Source: Dyella lipolytica
GTDB lineage: Bacteria; Pseudomonadota; Gammaproteobacteria; Xanthomonadales; Rhodanobacteraceae
Direction: 5' to 3'
Assembly (NCBI RefSeq): GCF_030160075.1
Contig: NZ_BSNQ01000003.1
Location: 186,001 to 250,000, forward strand
Length of the DNA stretch: 64,000 nucleotides
The notes under the pieces were generated by a model, which was not told the DNA's origin, did not search any database, and saw only the letters and a program-made list of their open reading frames with translations. Shown in pieces: positions 38,826 through 48,420 of the stretch. Both the position numbers and the translations under genes were made by a program. The stretch's first letter is position 1. Each line of letters opens with the position of its first letter.

Positions 38826-40292
38826 TCAGACGGCCAGCTCCACGCGATTGCGCCCGTTGCGTTTGGCCTCGTAAAGCGCACGATCGGCCGAGGCGACAAG
38901 TTTCTGTGGTGTCGTATCGATTGTCGGTACGATGCTTGCCACGCCGATGCTCACGGTGACGCGACCCAGAGGGCTGTCGCCGTGTTGCAGGTTTATGTGT
39001 CTGACGGATGCACATAGTCGCGCGGCCACTTCGTATGCACCGGCAAGAGGTGTGTCAGGCAGAATCAAAGCGAATTCTTCGCCGCCATAGCGAGCAAGAA
39101 GATCGGCAGGGCGTTGCACGGCCTGGCGCAGCACCGTGGCCACTTCGCGAAGACAGGCGTCGCCTGCGGGATGCCCGTAGCGATCGTTGAACAACTTGAA
39201 CATGTCGACATCGATCAGCAGCAAAGCGATGGCGCGTTGCGTACGCTGCGCTATGCGCCATTCCCGCTCCATCGCCGCATCGAATGCGCGCCGATTCGGC
39301 ACGCCGGTCAGATCGTCGCGAAAGGCGAGCTCGGTCAGCGCCGTACGGTCATGGCGCAATACGTCCTGCGCCTCGATTTGGCGAACTTGACTCAGAATGC
39401 TGCGCAGACCGTATCCGATCACCGCCAGAATCACGCCTGCGACACCGAGACTGAAGCGTTGCCGAAGCAGTAGCAACGCGATAGCCAGCACCGACAAGGC
39501 CAGCAATAGCGGACTGCCGATGCGAACAAAACGCACCAGGGCGACGGACGGATTCAAGCCTTGCACCACACGTGGCGGCGCACGCCACGCCAGGATCACG
39601 AACACCAGAAACGGCACGTCGATGATCAGGTCGTAGAGGCTCCCGATATTGGGCGCGACATCCATGGCGACGTGATGGTTGTAGTACGCCGCAGCCAGGG
39701 CGTACAGCATGGTAAAGGCGGTCAACACACCGAATAAGTGGCGTGTCTTTAACGCGTCGGCGGCGAGCAAGCGAATCGCTGTGGCGACAACGAGGAACGC
39801 GTTCTCGATATCGAACATATAGGTGATCATTTCCGCGGACCGAGCGCTCGATGCGCCGTGCAAGGTAGTCCACGAGAACATCAGCGCGAAATAGAGATAA
39901 CCCAGCGATATCGCGAGAATGGCGTCGATGCCACGTTGCACGCGGCTGCTGCTCTCCGCACCCACTGTCGCGACGGCGTAGGAAATAGGCACGCCGTAAA
40001 GGATGTAAAGCAACATGGTTTCGCCGGGCGCTTCGTTGCTATTGCCGGCGAAAAGATCTAGACGAAGGCTGCTGATCATGCCCAGCGTCCATAGCAGCAA
40101 GCTAAGTGCTGCCAGGCTCCATCCATGGGCTGGCGAGAGACCCGCTATCAGGCCACGCCGCAGTGCAGAGGCGGCCGCAAGCAGTGGAGCGGTGACCAGG
40201 AACGCATACGATGCGGCCATGGCGTGCGTGGGCATAAGCAGAATGAGCACGGCGTGCAAGAGGATGAACCCGATTGCAAGCAGCACCGTCAT
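38826..40292 (-). CDS. Membrane diguanylate cyclase (GGDEF domain)
   Basis: Makes cyclic di-GMP. Of 488 residues, the first about 305 form eight or nine predicted membrane segments with no recognised sensor family. The GGDEF domain (about 320-488) has LAFRDDLTGVPNRRAFD, DVDMFKLFNDRYGHPAGD, the active-site loop RYGGEEF and ADRALYEAKRNGRNRVEL. An inhibitory RxxD site (RPAD) lies five residues before GGEEF, so product inhibition is expected. The monocistronic gene converges with lspA. Confidence 0.92.
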   Translation of the reverse strand: MTVLLAIGFILLHAVLILLMPTHAMAASYAFLVTAPLLAAASALRRGLIAGLSPAHGWSLAALSLLLWTLGMISSLRLDLFAGNSNEAPGETMLLYILYGVPISYAVATVGAESSSRVQRGIDAILAISLGYLYFALMFSWTTLHGASSARSAEMITYMFDIENAFLVVATAIRLLAADALKTRHLFGVLTAFTMLYALAAAYYNHHVAMDVAPNIGSLYDLIIDVPFLVFVILAWRAPPRVVQGLNPSVALVRFVRIGSPLLLALSVLAIALLLLRQRFSLGVAGVILAVIGYGLRSILSQVRQIEAQDVLRHDRTALTELAFRDDLTGVPNRRAFDAAMEREWRIAQRTQRAIALLLIDVDMFKLFNDRYGHPAGDACLREVATVLRQAVQRPADLLARYGGEEFALILPDTPLAGAYEVAARLCASVRHINLQHGDSPLGRVTVSIGVASIVPTIDTTPQKLVASADRALYEAKRNGRNRVELAV

Positions 40293-40386
40293 GATATCTG
40301 CAGGACCCCTGACTTACGCTGGAAATACCTTAATACACATTGCGCCTTGGGAATGTATGCGCGCTTTCACGAAGAGGGAGGGATCT

Positions 40387-41775
40387 CTATCTACCACCAT
40401 CCTCTTTACCCGGCGGTGTGCGCTGAAAACTGCCAGCATCACCCGGATACACCACCGGGCTCTCATAACCATCGGCAGAAACGGACGAGACGCCAAAGAA
40501 CCAATCGTCGATCACCACATCCTTGATCACGGCGTGGTCGACGTCGCCAACGGCGTTGCTGAATTGCCATTGCGGTGCGGTGGTGTCGCGCCAATGCACG
40601 CGATAGCCGGCCGCGTCGGGTACTTTCTTCCAGTGCAGGGTAGTATCGGTAGCCACCGCGCCTTCGGTATCCACGCCGGTAGGCGGCACGGGCGCGCGGC
40701 TGAGCGCGGCCATCGTCACGGTGTTCAGTGCGGTGACGCGAGCGAGGTAGCGGAAATCCACACCGTCGATAGTGTCGCCGTAGTGGATGCCATGCTCAGT
40801 GCGCAGATCCTGATGCTCGTGCGTGTAGTCCTCATGGCCCTCGCTGACGCGCACTGCAGGATAGCCGGCTTCGAGAAAGGGCACCTGGTCTCCGCCGCGT
40901 GAGTAGCGATCGGTGCGATAAACCATGCGCACTCGCAAATCTGGCAGGTATTGTTCCGCCGTCTTTGCCATGTAGCGGGCGATATTGCGCGAGGGCGAGT
41001 CGACTTCGCCGCCGTGATAGCGGCGGTATGCCGCCTGCTCGGCGGTCTCATTGCTCTTGGTGCCTTCTGAGAACACTCGCACCGTCGTGTTGTCGAGCAC
41101 GCCGTTCTGACCGTGGCTATTACCGATGATATCGTTGTTGAGATCGACCTGAACTTGCCAGCCCTGTGCGGCGGCGTAGTCGGCCAGCACCTTGCCGCCG
41201 TACAGACCTTGTTCCTCGCCCGAGAGTGCGGCGAACACCAGCGTGGCTCGGTTATCCTGTTTCGACAGTAGGCGCGCGGCCTCGATCAATGCAGCGACGC
41301 CAGAAGCATCGTCATTGGCGCCGGGAGCGTCGCTGGTCGCGTTCATCACGTCGGTGACGCGCGAATCTATATGGCCGGTCATCACAATCACGCGCTTGGG
41401 ATCGCTGCTGCCGCGTTTGATCGCAACCACATCCATGATTTCGGTGGGTTGCGGAATGCGCTTGCCGGTGACCATCTGCGATGGCGTGACGACTTCGATA
41501 CAGCCGCCGCAGTCGCGCGAGATCGCCTCGAAGCGAGCTTTCACCCAGCGCCGTGCGGCACCGATGCCACGCGTATCAGACTTCGTATCAGACAGCGTGT
41601 GACGTGTGCCGAAGCTGACCAGCTTCTCGATCGTCGCATGCAACTCGGCTTCGCTCGGTGCGCTGGCGAGCGCATGCAGGGAAGGTTGTTCAAGGGGTTC
41701 GACGGGGTTATCGCTATGACTAGCGAAGGCAAGCGCTGGCAACAGAGCGAAGAAGGGTACGAGGATTTGACGCAC
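40387..41775 (-). CDS. Secreted M28-family metallopeptidase
   Basis: A 462-residue protein with signal peptide (ending AFA-SHS, about residue 19). The M28 aminopeptidase domain (about 95-370) carries the two-zinc motifs MTGHIDSRV, PGANDDASGVAALIEAARLL, ALSGEEQGLYGG (catalytic Glu) and later YSRGGDQVPFLEAGYPAVRVSEGHEDYTHEH. A C-terminal fibronectin-type-III-like segment (about 375-450, ATDTTLHWKKVPDAAGYRVHWRD) follows. It is likely an extracytoplasmic aminopeptidase for nutrient peptides. The gene is monocistronic. Confidence 0.9.
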   Translation of the reverse strand: MRQILVPFFALLPALAFASHSDNPVEPLEQPSLHALASAPSEAELHATIEKLVSFGTRHTLSDTKSDTRGIGAARRWVKARFEAISRDCGGCIEVVTPSQMVTGKRIPQPTEIMDVVAIKRGSSDPKRVIVMTGHIDSRVTDVMNATSDAPGANDDASGVAALIEAARLLSKQDNRATLVFAALSGEEQGLYGGKVLADYAAAQGWQVQVDLNNDIIGNSHGQNGVLDNTTVRVFSEGTKSNETAEQAAYRRYHGGEVDSPSRNIARYMAKTAEQYLPDLRVRMVYRTDRYSRGGDQVPFLEAGYPAVRVSEGHEDYTHEHQDLRTEHGIHYGDTIDGVDFRYLARVTALNTVTMAALSRAPVPPTGVDTEGAVATDTTLHWKKVPDAAGYRVHWRDTTAPQWQFSNAVGDVDHAVIKDVVIDDWFFGVSSVSADGYESPVVYPGDAGSFQRTPPGKEDGGR

Positions 41776-41921
41776 GGAAAGCCCCCCGAATGACGGTGTG
41801 CCAACCTTACAACGAGTGGCCTTTCTGGTGCCGGGGATTGCAGTTGAGTACCGTATTGGAGCAAAACATCTTGTTATACGTCGGCAAAACGCCAGGATGG
41901 CTCATGGGCACGTTGTGAAGC

Positions 41922-42458
41922 ATGAACACCACGCACACACTGCTGGCGCTACGCCTTCCCGAAGCAGATCTGCTCATCGGCGATCTGCGGGATAAACACG
42001 ATCCCTCTGCGCGACGCTCGCTAGGCGCGCACATCACGATCTGGTTCGACTGGAAGCCTGCGGATCAAGTCTCGGAAGCTGATTTGTCCTGTCTGGCGGA
42101 GTTGGTAGCGACGACAGCACCGATCGACATCACGCTGCGGCATGTCGGTTACTTTCATGGAGTGGTCTATCTTTCGCCGGAGCCCGCACTCCCACTTCAC
42201 GAGTTGGAGCGCAGGATTCGCGCGGTCTTTACCCGTGAGGATCGGGAGCGTCCACGCCCATACGTACCGCACGTCACGATCGGCCGGAAGTTAAGCGACG
42301 AAACGGCACGGCTGGTTGGGCAAGAGGTTGAGCGGCGCATCTTGAAAGGCGGTGCGCTCGTCACGCGATGCGATCGTCTTTCACTGCTGGTTCTGCAGAA
42401 TTCTCATTGGGTGCCGCAAGCCAGCTTTCGATGCGGTGGCGGAGTAAATCCAAAATAG
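41922..42458 (+). CDS. 2H phosphoesterase superfamily protein (2'-5' RNA ligase-like)
   Basis: A 178-residue protein with the two HxT motifs of the 2H superfamily: GAHITIWF (about residue 37) and YVPHVTIGRKL (about 112). Members include 2'-5' RNA ligases and cyclic phosphodiesterases; a specific activity cannot be assigned. The protein resembles the bacterial ThpR-like group only in these motifs. It is monocistronic and ends beside the tRNA-Leu terminator. Confidence 0.82.
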   Translation: MNTTHTLLALRLPEADLLIGDLRDKHDPSARRSLGAHITIWFDWKPADQVSEADLSCLAELVATTAPIDITLRHVGYFHGVVYLSPEPALPLHELERRIRAVFTREDRERPRPYVPHVTIGRKLSDETARLVGQEVERRILKGGALVTRCDRLSLLVLQNSHWVPQASFRCGGGVNPK

Positions 42459-42488
42459 CGAGCTGGATTTCGACCCCTTCGGGCAAAT

Positions 42489-42511
42489 AAAAACCCGCAA
42501 GGTGCGGGTTT
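42489..42511 (-). terminator. Intrinsic terminator after tRNA-Leu
   Basis: The stem AAACCCGC/GCGGGTTT (42491-42498 with 42504-42511, 5-base loop) is followed on the minus strand by TTTTTATTT, seven bases past the tRNA 3' end. It may also act on the convergent 2H phosphoesterase gene. Confidence 0.85.
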
Positions 42512-42517
42512 CTAAAG

Positions 42518-42603
42518 TGGTACCGGTGATAGGACTCGAACCTACACGACATCGCTGCCAGTGGATTTTGAGTCCACCGCGTCTACCATTCCGCCACACC
42601 GGC
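42518..42603 (-). tRNA. tRNA-Leu (anticodon CAA)
   Basis: An 86-nt class II tRNA with encoded CCA and a long variable arm. The anticodon stem GTGGA/TCCAC holds the loop CTCAAAA, giving anticodon CAA (reads UUG). The T arm has GGTTCGAGTCC. The acceptor stem begins with a G-T pair. The whole closely follows bacterial tRNA-Leu. Confidence 0.95.
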
Positions 42604-42631
42604 CCGTGAGCGAACGCCCATTATGCCGATT

Positions 42632-43213
42632 TTAATGCACCGGGTCGAGACTCAGTTGGCGGTCGGTGCGTTCGTAGCAATCGTCCTGGCCCTTGGGCTG
42701 GAAGGTGGCGCAGTGGGTCATGTTGCCGGAATAGATGTGCAGGCTCACGGCCACGGTGTCGTCGCTGGGGTTGCGGATGGTGTGGTACTCGTGGGGCGGA
42801 ATCAGGCTGCCGGCGGAGCCGGGGCCGGCCTGGATCGAGCCGACGGGCTGGAACTGGCACAGGTCACCCTTGTCGGCCAGGCGCTCGTATTGGACGACTT
42901 CCAGCGAGCCGCTCCACACGCCTTCGACGCACCACATGCCGCAGTGGTCGTGGATCGGTGTGCCTTGGCCGGGGCCCCAGGTCATGGCCACGACGCAGTA
43001 GCCGTGGTCGTCGCTGTGGTAGAGCTCGCGGCGGGCGTAGCGATTCTCGGCGGTTTCGAACACGCACTCGGGCAGGGTGATTTCCTTGCTGCGGATCAAC
43101 TTGCATAGGCTGTTGCGCAAGCTGTCGGTGATGGCCGGTGTGGTGCTTTTGGACACGGCGGCATCGATCGCGTCGATCAGCTTGTCGCAGCCGGGAAATT
43201 CCATAGTCAGCAT
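42632..43213 (-). CDS. Cysteine dioxygenase
   Basis: Cupin iron dioxygenase oxidising L-cysteine to cysteine sulfinate. The 193-residue product has the ligands H88 and H90 (TPIHDHCGMW) and H144 (EYHTIRN), an arginine where mammalian CDO binds the cysteine carboxylate (RYARRELYH), a cysteine C95 at the position of mammalian C93, and Y161 (SLHIYSGNM) at that of Y157. A Cys-Tyr thioether cofactor is thus possible, unusual for bacterial members, which mostly have Gly there. The ATG at 43213 is chosen; 43204 is an alternative. It lies next to the MetX-like gene, also in sulfur metabolism. Confidence 0.9.
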   Translation of the reverse strand: MLTMEFPGCDKLIDAIDAAVSKSTTPAITDSLRNSLCKLIRSKEITLPECVFETAENRYARRELYHSDDHGYCVVAMTWGPGQGTPIHDHCGMWCVEGVWSGSLEVVQYERLADKGDLCQFQPVGSIQAGPGSAGSLIPPHEYHTIRNPSDDTVAVSLHIYSGNMTHCATFQPKGQDDCYERTDRQLSLDPVH

Positions 43214-43244
43214 GGGTGTTCTCGAAAATCGTTGTGCCGGCGGC

Positions 43245-43253
43245 ATTTTAGCA
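43245..43253 (-). promoter_or_regulatory. Extended -10 promoter element of the cysteine dioxygenase gene
   Basis: On the minus strand TGCTAAAAT lies 31 bases before the start. The + strand block ATTTTAGCAGTG is identical to the one at 19290 in front of the enoyl-CoA hydratase gene. No clear -35 is visible. Confidence 0.4.
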
Positions 43254-43281
43254 GTGTGGACGCCGGTCTGCGGACGGCCGT

Positions 43282-44397
43282 TCAGAGTCGAGTGAGGAAG
43301 CCGCCGATGGCCCGGCTGTAGTTCTCGATATCGACCAGAAACGCATCGTGCCCCTGCGGAGAGTCCAGCGCGACGAACTCCACCTGGGCGCCGGCCGCTT
43401 CCAGCCCTTCGGCGATCTGTTCCTGCTGCTCCAGCGGAAACAGGATGTCGGTGCTTACCCCGATCACCAGCGCCCGCTCGATGCGAATGTGCTTCAAACC
43501 TTCCAGCACGCTGCCCTGACCGTACTCGGAAATATCGAACCAGTCGCTGGCGCGGGAAAGATAAAGGTAACTGTTGGGGTCGAAGGTGCGCACGAAGCGT
43601 TGCGCATGACTTTCGAGGTAGGACTCCACTTGGAATTCGAAACCGAACGGTTGGTCTTCGCGTTCCTCCGGATCGAGCCGGATGCGTGCGAAGCGGCCGT
43701 TCCATTCCATCGCCGAGCGGTAGGTGATGACGCCGAGCTTGCGCGCGATGCTCATACCGATGTCGGGGTAGCGTCCGCCGTGTTCGACATGGATGTCGTA
43801 GTCGCCGTTGTTCCAATGGGGATCGAGCCGAATCGCCTCGCGTTGCAGCGAACGAATGGCGATCGCGAAGGGCTGAGCCTGCGGCGCGGTGTCCACGCTG
43901 ATATGCGCACGCACGCTGCCGGGATGCAGCAGCATATAGGCCAGCGCGCTCATGCCGCCCATCGAGCAGCCGATCAGGCAGGCGAGCTTTTCGATCTGCA
44001 AACGGGTCACCAAGGCATGGGCGGCGTTGGCGACGTCTTCCAGTGATAGATCGGGAAAGCTGAGGCGATAGGGTTCGCCGGTGGCGGCGTCGATCGACGC
44101 GGGGCAGGTGGAGCCTTTGTCGCTGCCTAGCGAGTTCATGCAGATCACGAACCAGCGCGTGGTATCGATCGCCTTGCCGGGCCCCAGCATGCCTTCCCAC
44201 CAACCCGGTGCAGGATCATCCTGATTGGACGCCGCGTGCGCACTGGGTGACAAGCCGGTAAAAATCAGCATCGCGTTGTCGCGGGCCGTGTTCAGCGTGC
44301 CCCAGGTTTCATAAGCGACGTGTGCGCCGTGCAGCATACCGCCGCGCTTCATCGCGAAAGGTGAAGGCAGGGAGAAGTACTGACGTGCGTCGCTCAT
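43282..44397 (-). CDS. MetX-like acyltransferase, probable serine O-succinyltransferase
   Basis: An alpha/beta-hydrolase fold O-acyltransferase of 371 residues. The nucleophile is S145 in LIGCSMGGMSALAY; STDILFP and SPQGHDAFLVDIENY supply the Asp and His of the triad. Sequence landmarks include FTGLSPSAHAASNQD and NSLGSDKGSTCPAS. The family is annotated homoserine O-acetyltransferase, but in Xanthomonadales relatives with this LSPSAHA context the enzyme was shown to make O-succinylserine for cysteine synthesis. That assignment is inferred here from the motif and the neighbouring cysteine dioxygenase. Homoserine acyltransferase activity remains possible. Confidence 0.82.
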   Translation of the reverse strand: MSDARQYFSLPSPFAMKRGGMLHGAHVAYETWGTLNTARDNAMLIFTGLSPSAHAASNQDDPAPGWWEGMLGPGKAIDTTRWFVICMNSLGSDKGSTCPASIDAATGEPYRLSFPDLSLEDVANAAHALVTRLQIEKLACLIGCSMGGMSALAYMLLHPGSVRAHISVDTAPQAQPFAIAIRSLQREAIRLDPHWNNGDYDIHVEHGGRYPDIGMSIARKLGVITYRSAMEWNGRFARIRLDPEEREDQPFGFEFQVESYLESHAQRFVRTFDPNSYLYLSRASDWFDISEYGQGSVLEGLKHIRIERALVIGVSTDILFPLEQQEQIAEGLEAAGAQVEFVALDSPQGHDAFLVDIENYSRAIGGFLTRL

Positions 44398-44406
44398 TAC
44401 CGCTCC

Positions 44407-45468
44407 TTAGTCGTGCACTTTGTCGATCAGAATGCTGATCGGCGTCTTGCTGTTCACGTCGATCACGCCGGCATTGCCTTCCAGATCGCCGGCCTGTGCC
44501 ATGGCCTCGCCATGGTGGGTAATTCGCGCGCCGACGAATACGCGTGGCACTGACGATAGCTTCATCGACGGCATCATGCTCATCGCATCGGTCAACGTGA
44601 CCGTGGCCGGTAACTGGCCGGCGTCGAGTCGTGTCACGGCAAGCGGCATGGGCGGTCCGTTTTCAGCGCGGGCGTAGACAAACAAGGTGTCGCCGGCTGC
44701 GAGCTTTGACTTGAGCGCGGGAGCCAGTGCGATCTTGATTTGCAAGGCAGGCGCCTCTGCATGGCTGGATGTCGCCTCGTTCGCGCTTGAGGCAGCTGCG
44801 GGCGCGCCACCCGCGTGCGCATCGGCGAGCGCGATCTGCTGCGCGACGGCCTGCGCCACATTGGAGCCAGGTTGAAGTTGGGGCTGCAGCAAGCGCCACG
44901 TCGCCGCCGCATCGGCGTATCGACCTTCCTGATAATCGCTGATGCCGAGCAACCACAAGCCGCGCTGATTGTCCGGCTCCAGTTTCACGGCTTGTTCCAG
45001 CAGATCGCGCGCACGGCCCTCGATACGATGATCCGGGCGCGCCGTCGAATCGGCCTGCGCCCAACCGACCATCGCACTCGCGTCGTTCGGCGTCAGCTGC
45101 AGTACGTGTTCGTAAGCTTGGCGCGCCTCATCCGGCTGCTGCATTTCGGTGGCGGCCTGTGCCAGCAGCGCCCAGCCTTGTACATCCTTGGGATGGCTGG
45201 CGAGGTGGGCGCGCAGTTCGTCGAGCGCCTTGTTGATGTCCATGCCCGCCTGCGCCTGCGCGGGCACGCCATCGAGCGTGGAGGGCGTACCGATCTTCAG
45301 ATACAGACCCGCTACACCAAGGGGAACAGCAAGCGCGATAAACAGCATCAGCACGAACACGTTGCGTGGACGGCCCGATTGCCGGCCGTGCCGGAGTAGC
45401 GGTAGCAACAGCAGTGCCAGCACCACAGCAATCATCACTGCGGCTGCGATATAGAAAGCTAACTTCAC
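44407..45468 (-). CDS. ccmI: Cytochrome c maturation protein CcmI (TPR)
   Basis: Apocytochrome c chaperone of System I maturation. The GTG start at 45468 overlaps the ccmH stop (GTGA); the longer frame upstream is a shadow of ccmH. The 353 residues hold two N-terminal membrane segments (about 1-22 and 34-52), TPR repeats (about 75-200, DVQGWALLAQAATEMQQPDEARQAYEHVL and NQRGLWLLGISDYQEGRYADAAATW), an Ala-rich linker and a C-terminal periplasmic domain (LAAGDTLFVYARAENGPPMPLAVTRL). It is the last gene of the ccm operon. Confidence 0.92.
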   Translation of the reverse strand: MKLAFYIAAAVMIAVVLALLLLPLLRHGRQSGRPRNVFVLMLFIALAVPLGVAGLYLKIGTPSTLDGVPAQAQAGMDINKALDELRAHLASHPKDVQGWALLAQAATEMQQPDEARQAYEHVLQLTPNDASAMVGWAQADSTARPDHRIEGRARDLLEQAVKLEPDNQRGLWLLGISDYQEGRYADAAATWRLLQPQLQPGSNVAQAVAQQIALADAHAGGAPAAASSANEATSSHAEAPALQIKIALAPALKSKLAAGDTLFVYARAENGPPMPLAVTRLDAGQLPATVTLTDAMSMMPSMKLSSVPRVFVGARITHHGEAMAQAGDLEGNAGVIDVNSKTPISILIDKVHD

Positions 45469-45908
45469 CAATCGTCCCCATTGTCGGTCGGTGCGACGGG
45501 TGTGCCGACGCGGCTGCGCTTGCGTATCGTGTAGCCCACCACGACGCCACCCGTGATAAGGATCAGCAGCGGTCCGAACCACAGCAGCCACGTGCGTGTA
45601 TTGACCGGTGGGTCGTACAGCACGAAATCGGAATAGCGATCCACCAGGTATTGCTTGATCTCGGCGTCGCTTTTGCCCTGCTGCATCAGCTCAAACACCT
45701 TGTGGCGCAGATCGCGCGCGAAGTCCGCGTTGGAGTCGGCCAGGTCTTCGTCCTGACACACGAGGCAGCGCAGCTCGCTGGTGAGGTGTTGGAAACGCAA
45801 CTCTTCGGCGTGATCGCGGAACGGCAGTGGGTCGATCGCCTGCGCTGCGGCGATGCCGGTTATGGCGATCAGCGCAAGCAGTGTCCATGCGCGCAAGACC
45901 TTGCCCAT
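45465..45908 (-). CDS. ccmH: Cytochrome c maturation protein CcmH (thiol reductase)
   Basis: Reduces the CxxCH thiols of apocytochrome c before haem ligation. The 147-residue product has a signal/anchor (1-23), the LRCLVCQDEDLADSNADFARDLR motif with the redox pair C48/C51 region, then a C-terminal membrane segment (about 105-125). The ATG overlaps the ccmG stop and the stop overlaps the ccmI GTG. It corresponds to the short CcmH of bacteria having a separate CcmI. Confidence 0.94.
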   Translation of the reverse strand: MGKVLRAWTLLALIAITGIAAAQAIDPLPFRDHAEELRFQHLTSELRCLVCQDEDLADSNADFARDLRHKVFELMQQGKSDAEIKQYLVDRYSDFVLYDPPVNTRTWLLWFGPLLILITGGVVVGYTIRKRSRVGTPVAPTDNGDDW

Positions 45909-46450
45909 CACGGCGCTTCCTTTTGCAGGGCGGCGATGGCGGGCATGAGTTGTTGTGCGATCACATCGGGCGTCAGTGGGCCGATGCGCTTGTAGCGGAC
46001 CACGCCTTTGCCGTCGATCAGGAACGTTTCCGGCGCGCCGTACACGCCAAAATCGATGGCGGTGTGACCGGACTGATCGGTTATCACGATGTCGTACGGA
46101 TTGCCGTGTTGTGCCAGCCATGCTTTGGCATCGGCCGGTTCGTCCTTGTAGTCGTAACCGACCACCGGTATGCCCAGCTGTTTGGCTTCTGCCATCAGCA
46201 CCGGATGTTCCTCGCCGCAGGCGAAGCACCAGCTGGCGAATACATTGACCAGGTAGGGCTTGCCCAGCATCGATTCCTTGCTGACCGTCTGCGCGGGATC
46301 GTCGAGCTTGGGCAGCGCAAACGCAGGCGCAGGTTTATTGATCAGCGGTGACGGCACGGCTGTCGGATCGTGCGAACTGTTCCACCAGATGCCAAAGCCA
46401 AGCAGTATGGCCAGCAGCACGAAGGCGAAGAAGGGCAGCAGCCGGCTCAC
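45908..46450 (-). CDS. ccmG: Thiol:disulfide interchange protein CcmG/DsbE
   Basis: Membrane-anchored thioredoxin-like reductant of the maturation pathway. The 180 residues begin with an anchor (about 5-24), then a thioredoxin fold with active site ASWCFACGEEH and the cis-proline loop GVYGAPETFLID. The GTG start at 46450 overlaps the ccmF stop (GTGA), so the sequence upstream in frame is not translated as CcmG. Confidence 0.94.
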   Translation of the reverse strand: MSRLLPFFAFVLLAILLGFGIWWNSSHDPTAVPSPLINKPAPAFALPKLDDPAQTVSKESMLGKPYLVNVFASWCFACGEEHPVLMAEAKQLGIPVVGYDYKDEPADAKAWLAQHGNPYDIVITDQSGHTAIDFGVYGAPETFLIDGKGVVRYKRIGPLTPDVIAQQLMPAIAALQKEAP

Positions 46451-48420
46451 GCCTGCGATTCCTGCACGGGCGTGGTGATGGTCTGCGTGGCTTCCGCATC
46501 GCGTTTCACGCGGAAGCGACGATCTGCTGCGCTCACGAATCCGCCCAGCATCATGAACAGCCCGCCGCCCCAAATCCAGCGGATAAATGGCTTGGTATAC
46601 AGGCGCAGCGCCCAGGCACCTTCGACGTGGTTCGCATCCATCGGTTCACCCAACGCGACATACAGGTCGCGGGTGATGCCGGGATCGACCGCCGACGCGG
46701 TTTGAACTCGCTCGTGCGTATACGTGCGCTTTTGCGGGTGCATGACGGCGATCGGGGCACCTTTTCGCGTCACGGTAACCACGCCTTGCTCGGCCACCCA
46801 GTTCGGGCCGGTCGTCTGCGTGACGCCGTCGAAACGGAATTCGTAACCGCCGACCGCGGCCACCTGGCCGGGGCTCATGCGCACGTCGCGCGTGACGCTG
46901 AGCGATTCGGACAGCAGTACGCCGATCAAGAAGATCGCCACGCCGAAATGCGCCAGCAGCATGCCGGCCATCTCGGCTGGGTAGCGGCGTCCGCGTGGCA
47001 TCTCGCGCCAGCGCTTGACGATATACAGCACGACACCGACGCCCACCCACACCGCGCAGGCCACACCGGCAATCGCTTTGAGTTGCCCCTCCACGAAGAA
47101 CGCCGCGATGATCGCGCACGCTGCCGCCGCCATGCCTGCGCGCACCAGCACTTGCTTGAGCGCAGGTACATCGCTCTTGCCCCAGCGCAGATACGGCCCG
47201 AACGGCAACAACAGCACCACCGGCAGCATCAGCAAGGGAAACAGCAGACCGAAGTAGGGTGGGCCCACCGAAATCTTGCCGAGGTTCAGCGCATCGCCCA
47301 ACAGTGGGAACAGCGTGCCGAGCAGCACCATGGCGGCCGCAACGGTGAACATCAGATTGCCGATCAGGATCGCGCTCTCACGCGAGATCAGCGCAAACGC
47401 CTTGCCGCCGGCCACCTTCGGCGCACGCAGCGCGTACAGCAGCAGCGATCCGCCCACCACAAAAGCGAGGAAGCACAGGATGTAGGTACCGCGGCGCGGA
47501 TCCGATGCGAACGCATGCACCGACGTAAGAATGCCCGAGCGCACCAGGAATGTACCCAGTAACGAAAGCGAGAACGCGAACAACGAAAGCAGGATGGTCC
47601 ACGCGCGCAGCGAGCCGCGTTTCTCTGTCACCGCTTGCGCATGGATCAGCGCCACGCCCACCAGCCACGGCATGAAGCTGGCGTTCTCCACCGGATCCCA
47701 GAACCACCAGCCACCCCAGCCGAGTTCCGCGTATGCCCACCAGCTGCCGGCGACGATGCCGCAGGACAGAAAGGCCCACGCGGCGTTCGTCCACGGACGT
47801 GCCCAACGCACCCACGCCTGTTCCATCGAACCGCCGAGCAGCGCCGCGATGGAAAACGCGAACGCGACCGAAAAGCCCACGTAGCCCATGTACAAGACGG
47901 GCGGATGGAACGTCATGCCCGGATCCTGCAGCACAGGATTGAGATCGGCGCCGTCGGCGGGCATCGGCAGCAGTCGGCCGAACGGATTGGAGGTGAACAG
48001 GATGAAGCAGAGGAAACCCACCGAGATGATGCCGAGCACACTCAGCACGCGCGCCAGAAACACTTCGGGCAGCTGCCGGCTGAATAGTGCGAGCGCCACG
48101 GTCCACACGTTGAGGATCAGCACCCACAGCAGCATCGAACCTTCATGCGCGCCCCACACCGCGGCGATGCGGTAATACCAGGGCAGCTGTAGATTGGAAT
48201 TGTCGGCCACGTACTGCACCGAGAAATCGAAATGCAGGAAGGCCCACACGAGTATCGCGAAAGCCAGGGCGACAAACACCGCTTGCCCGCTGGCCGCCGG
48301 CCGCGCGACGGCCATCAGCGCGCGATTGCCGCGCCATGCGCCGAGCAACGGCAGGATGCTCTGCGCCAGCGCCAGCATCAACGCAAGGATTAACGCCAAC
48401 TGGCCCAATTCAGGTGTCAT
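46447..48420 (-). CDS. ccmF: Cytochrome c haem lyase subunit CcmF
   Basis: Large polytopic membrane protein attaching haem to apocytochrome c. The 657 residues contain about 14-15 membrane segments and the Trp-rich WWD haem-handling motif [19 protein letters not shown] (about residues 230-248), preceded by [12 protein letters not shown]. Histidines of the external loops are present. The ATG overlaps the ccmE stop (four bases), consistent with one operon. Confidence 0.97.
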   Translation of the reverse strand: MTPELGQLALILALMLALAQSILPLLGAWRGNRALMAVARPAASGQAVFVALAFAILVWAFLHFDFSVQYVADNSNLQLPWYYRIAAVWGAHEGSMLLWVLILNVWTVALALFSRQLPEVFLARVLSVLGIISVGFLCFILFTSNPFGRLLPMPADGADLNPVLQDPGMTFHPPVLYMGYVGFSVAFAFSIAALLGGSMEQAWVRWARPWTNAAWAFLSCGIVAGSWWAYAELGWGGWWFWDPVENASFMPWLVGVALIHAQAVTEKRGSLRAWTILLSLFAFSLSLLGTFLVRSGILTSVHAFASDPRRGTYILCFLAFVVGGSLLLYALRAPKVAGGKAFALISRESAILIGNLMFTVAAAMVLLGTLFPLLGDALNLGKISVGPPYFGLLFPLLMLPVVLLLPFGPYLRWGKSDVPALKQVLVRAGMAAAACAIIAAFFVEGQLKAIAGVACAVWVGVGVVLYIVKRWREMPRGRRYPAEMAGMLLAHFGVAIFLIGVLLSESLSVTRDVRMSPGQVAAVGGYEFRFDGVTQTTGPNWVAEQGVVTVTRKGAPIAVMHPQKRTYTHERVQTASAVDPGITRDLYVALGEPMDANHVEGAWALRLYTKPFIRWIWGGGLFMMLGGFVSAADRRFRVKRDAEATQTITTPVQESQA

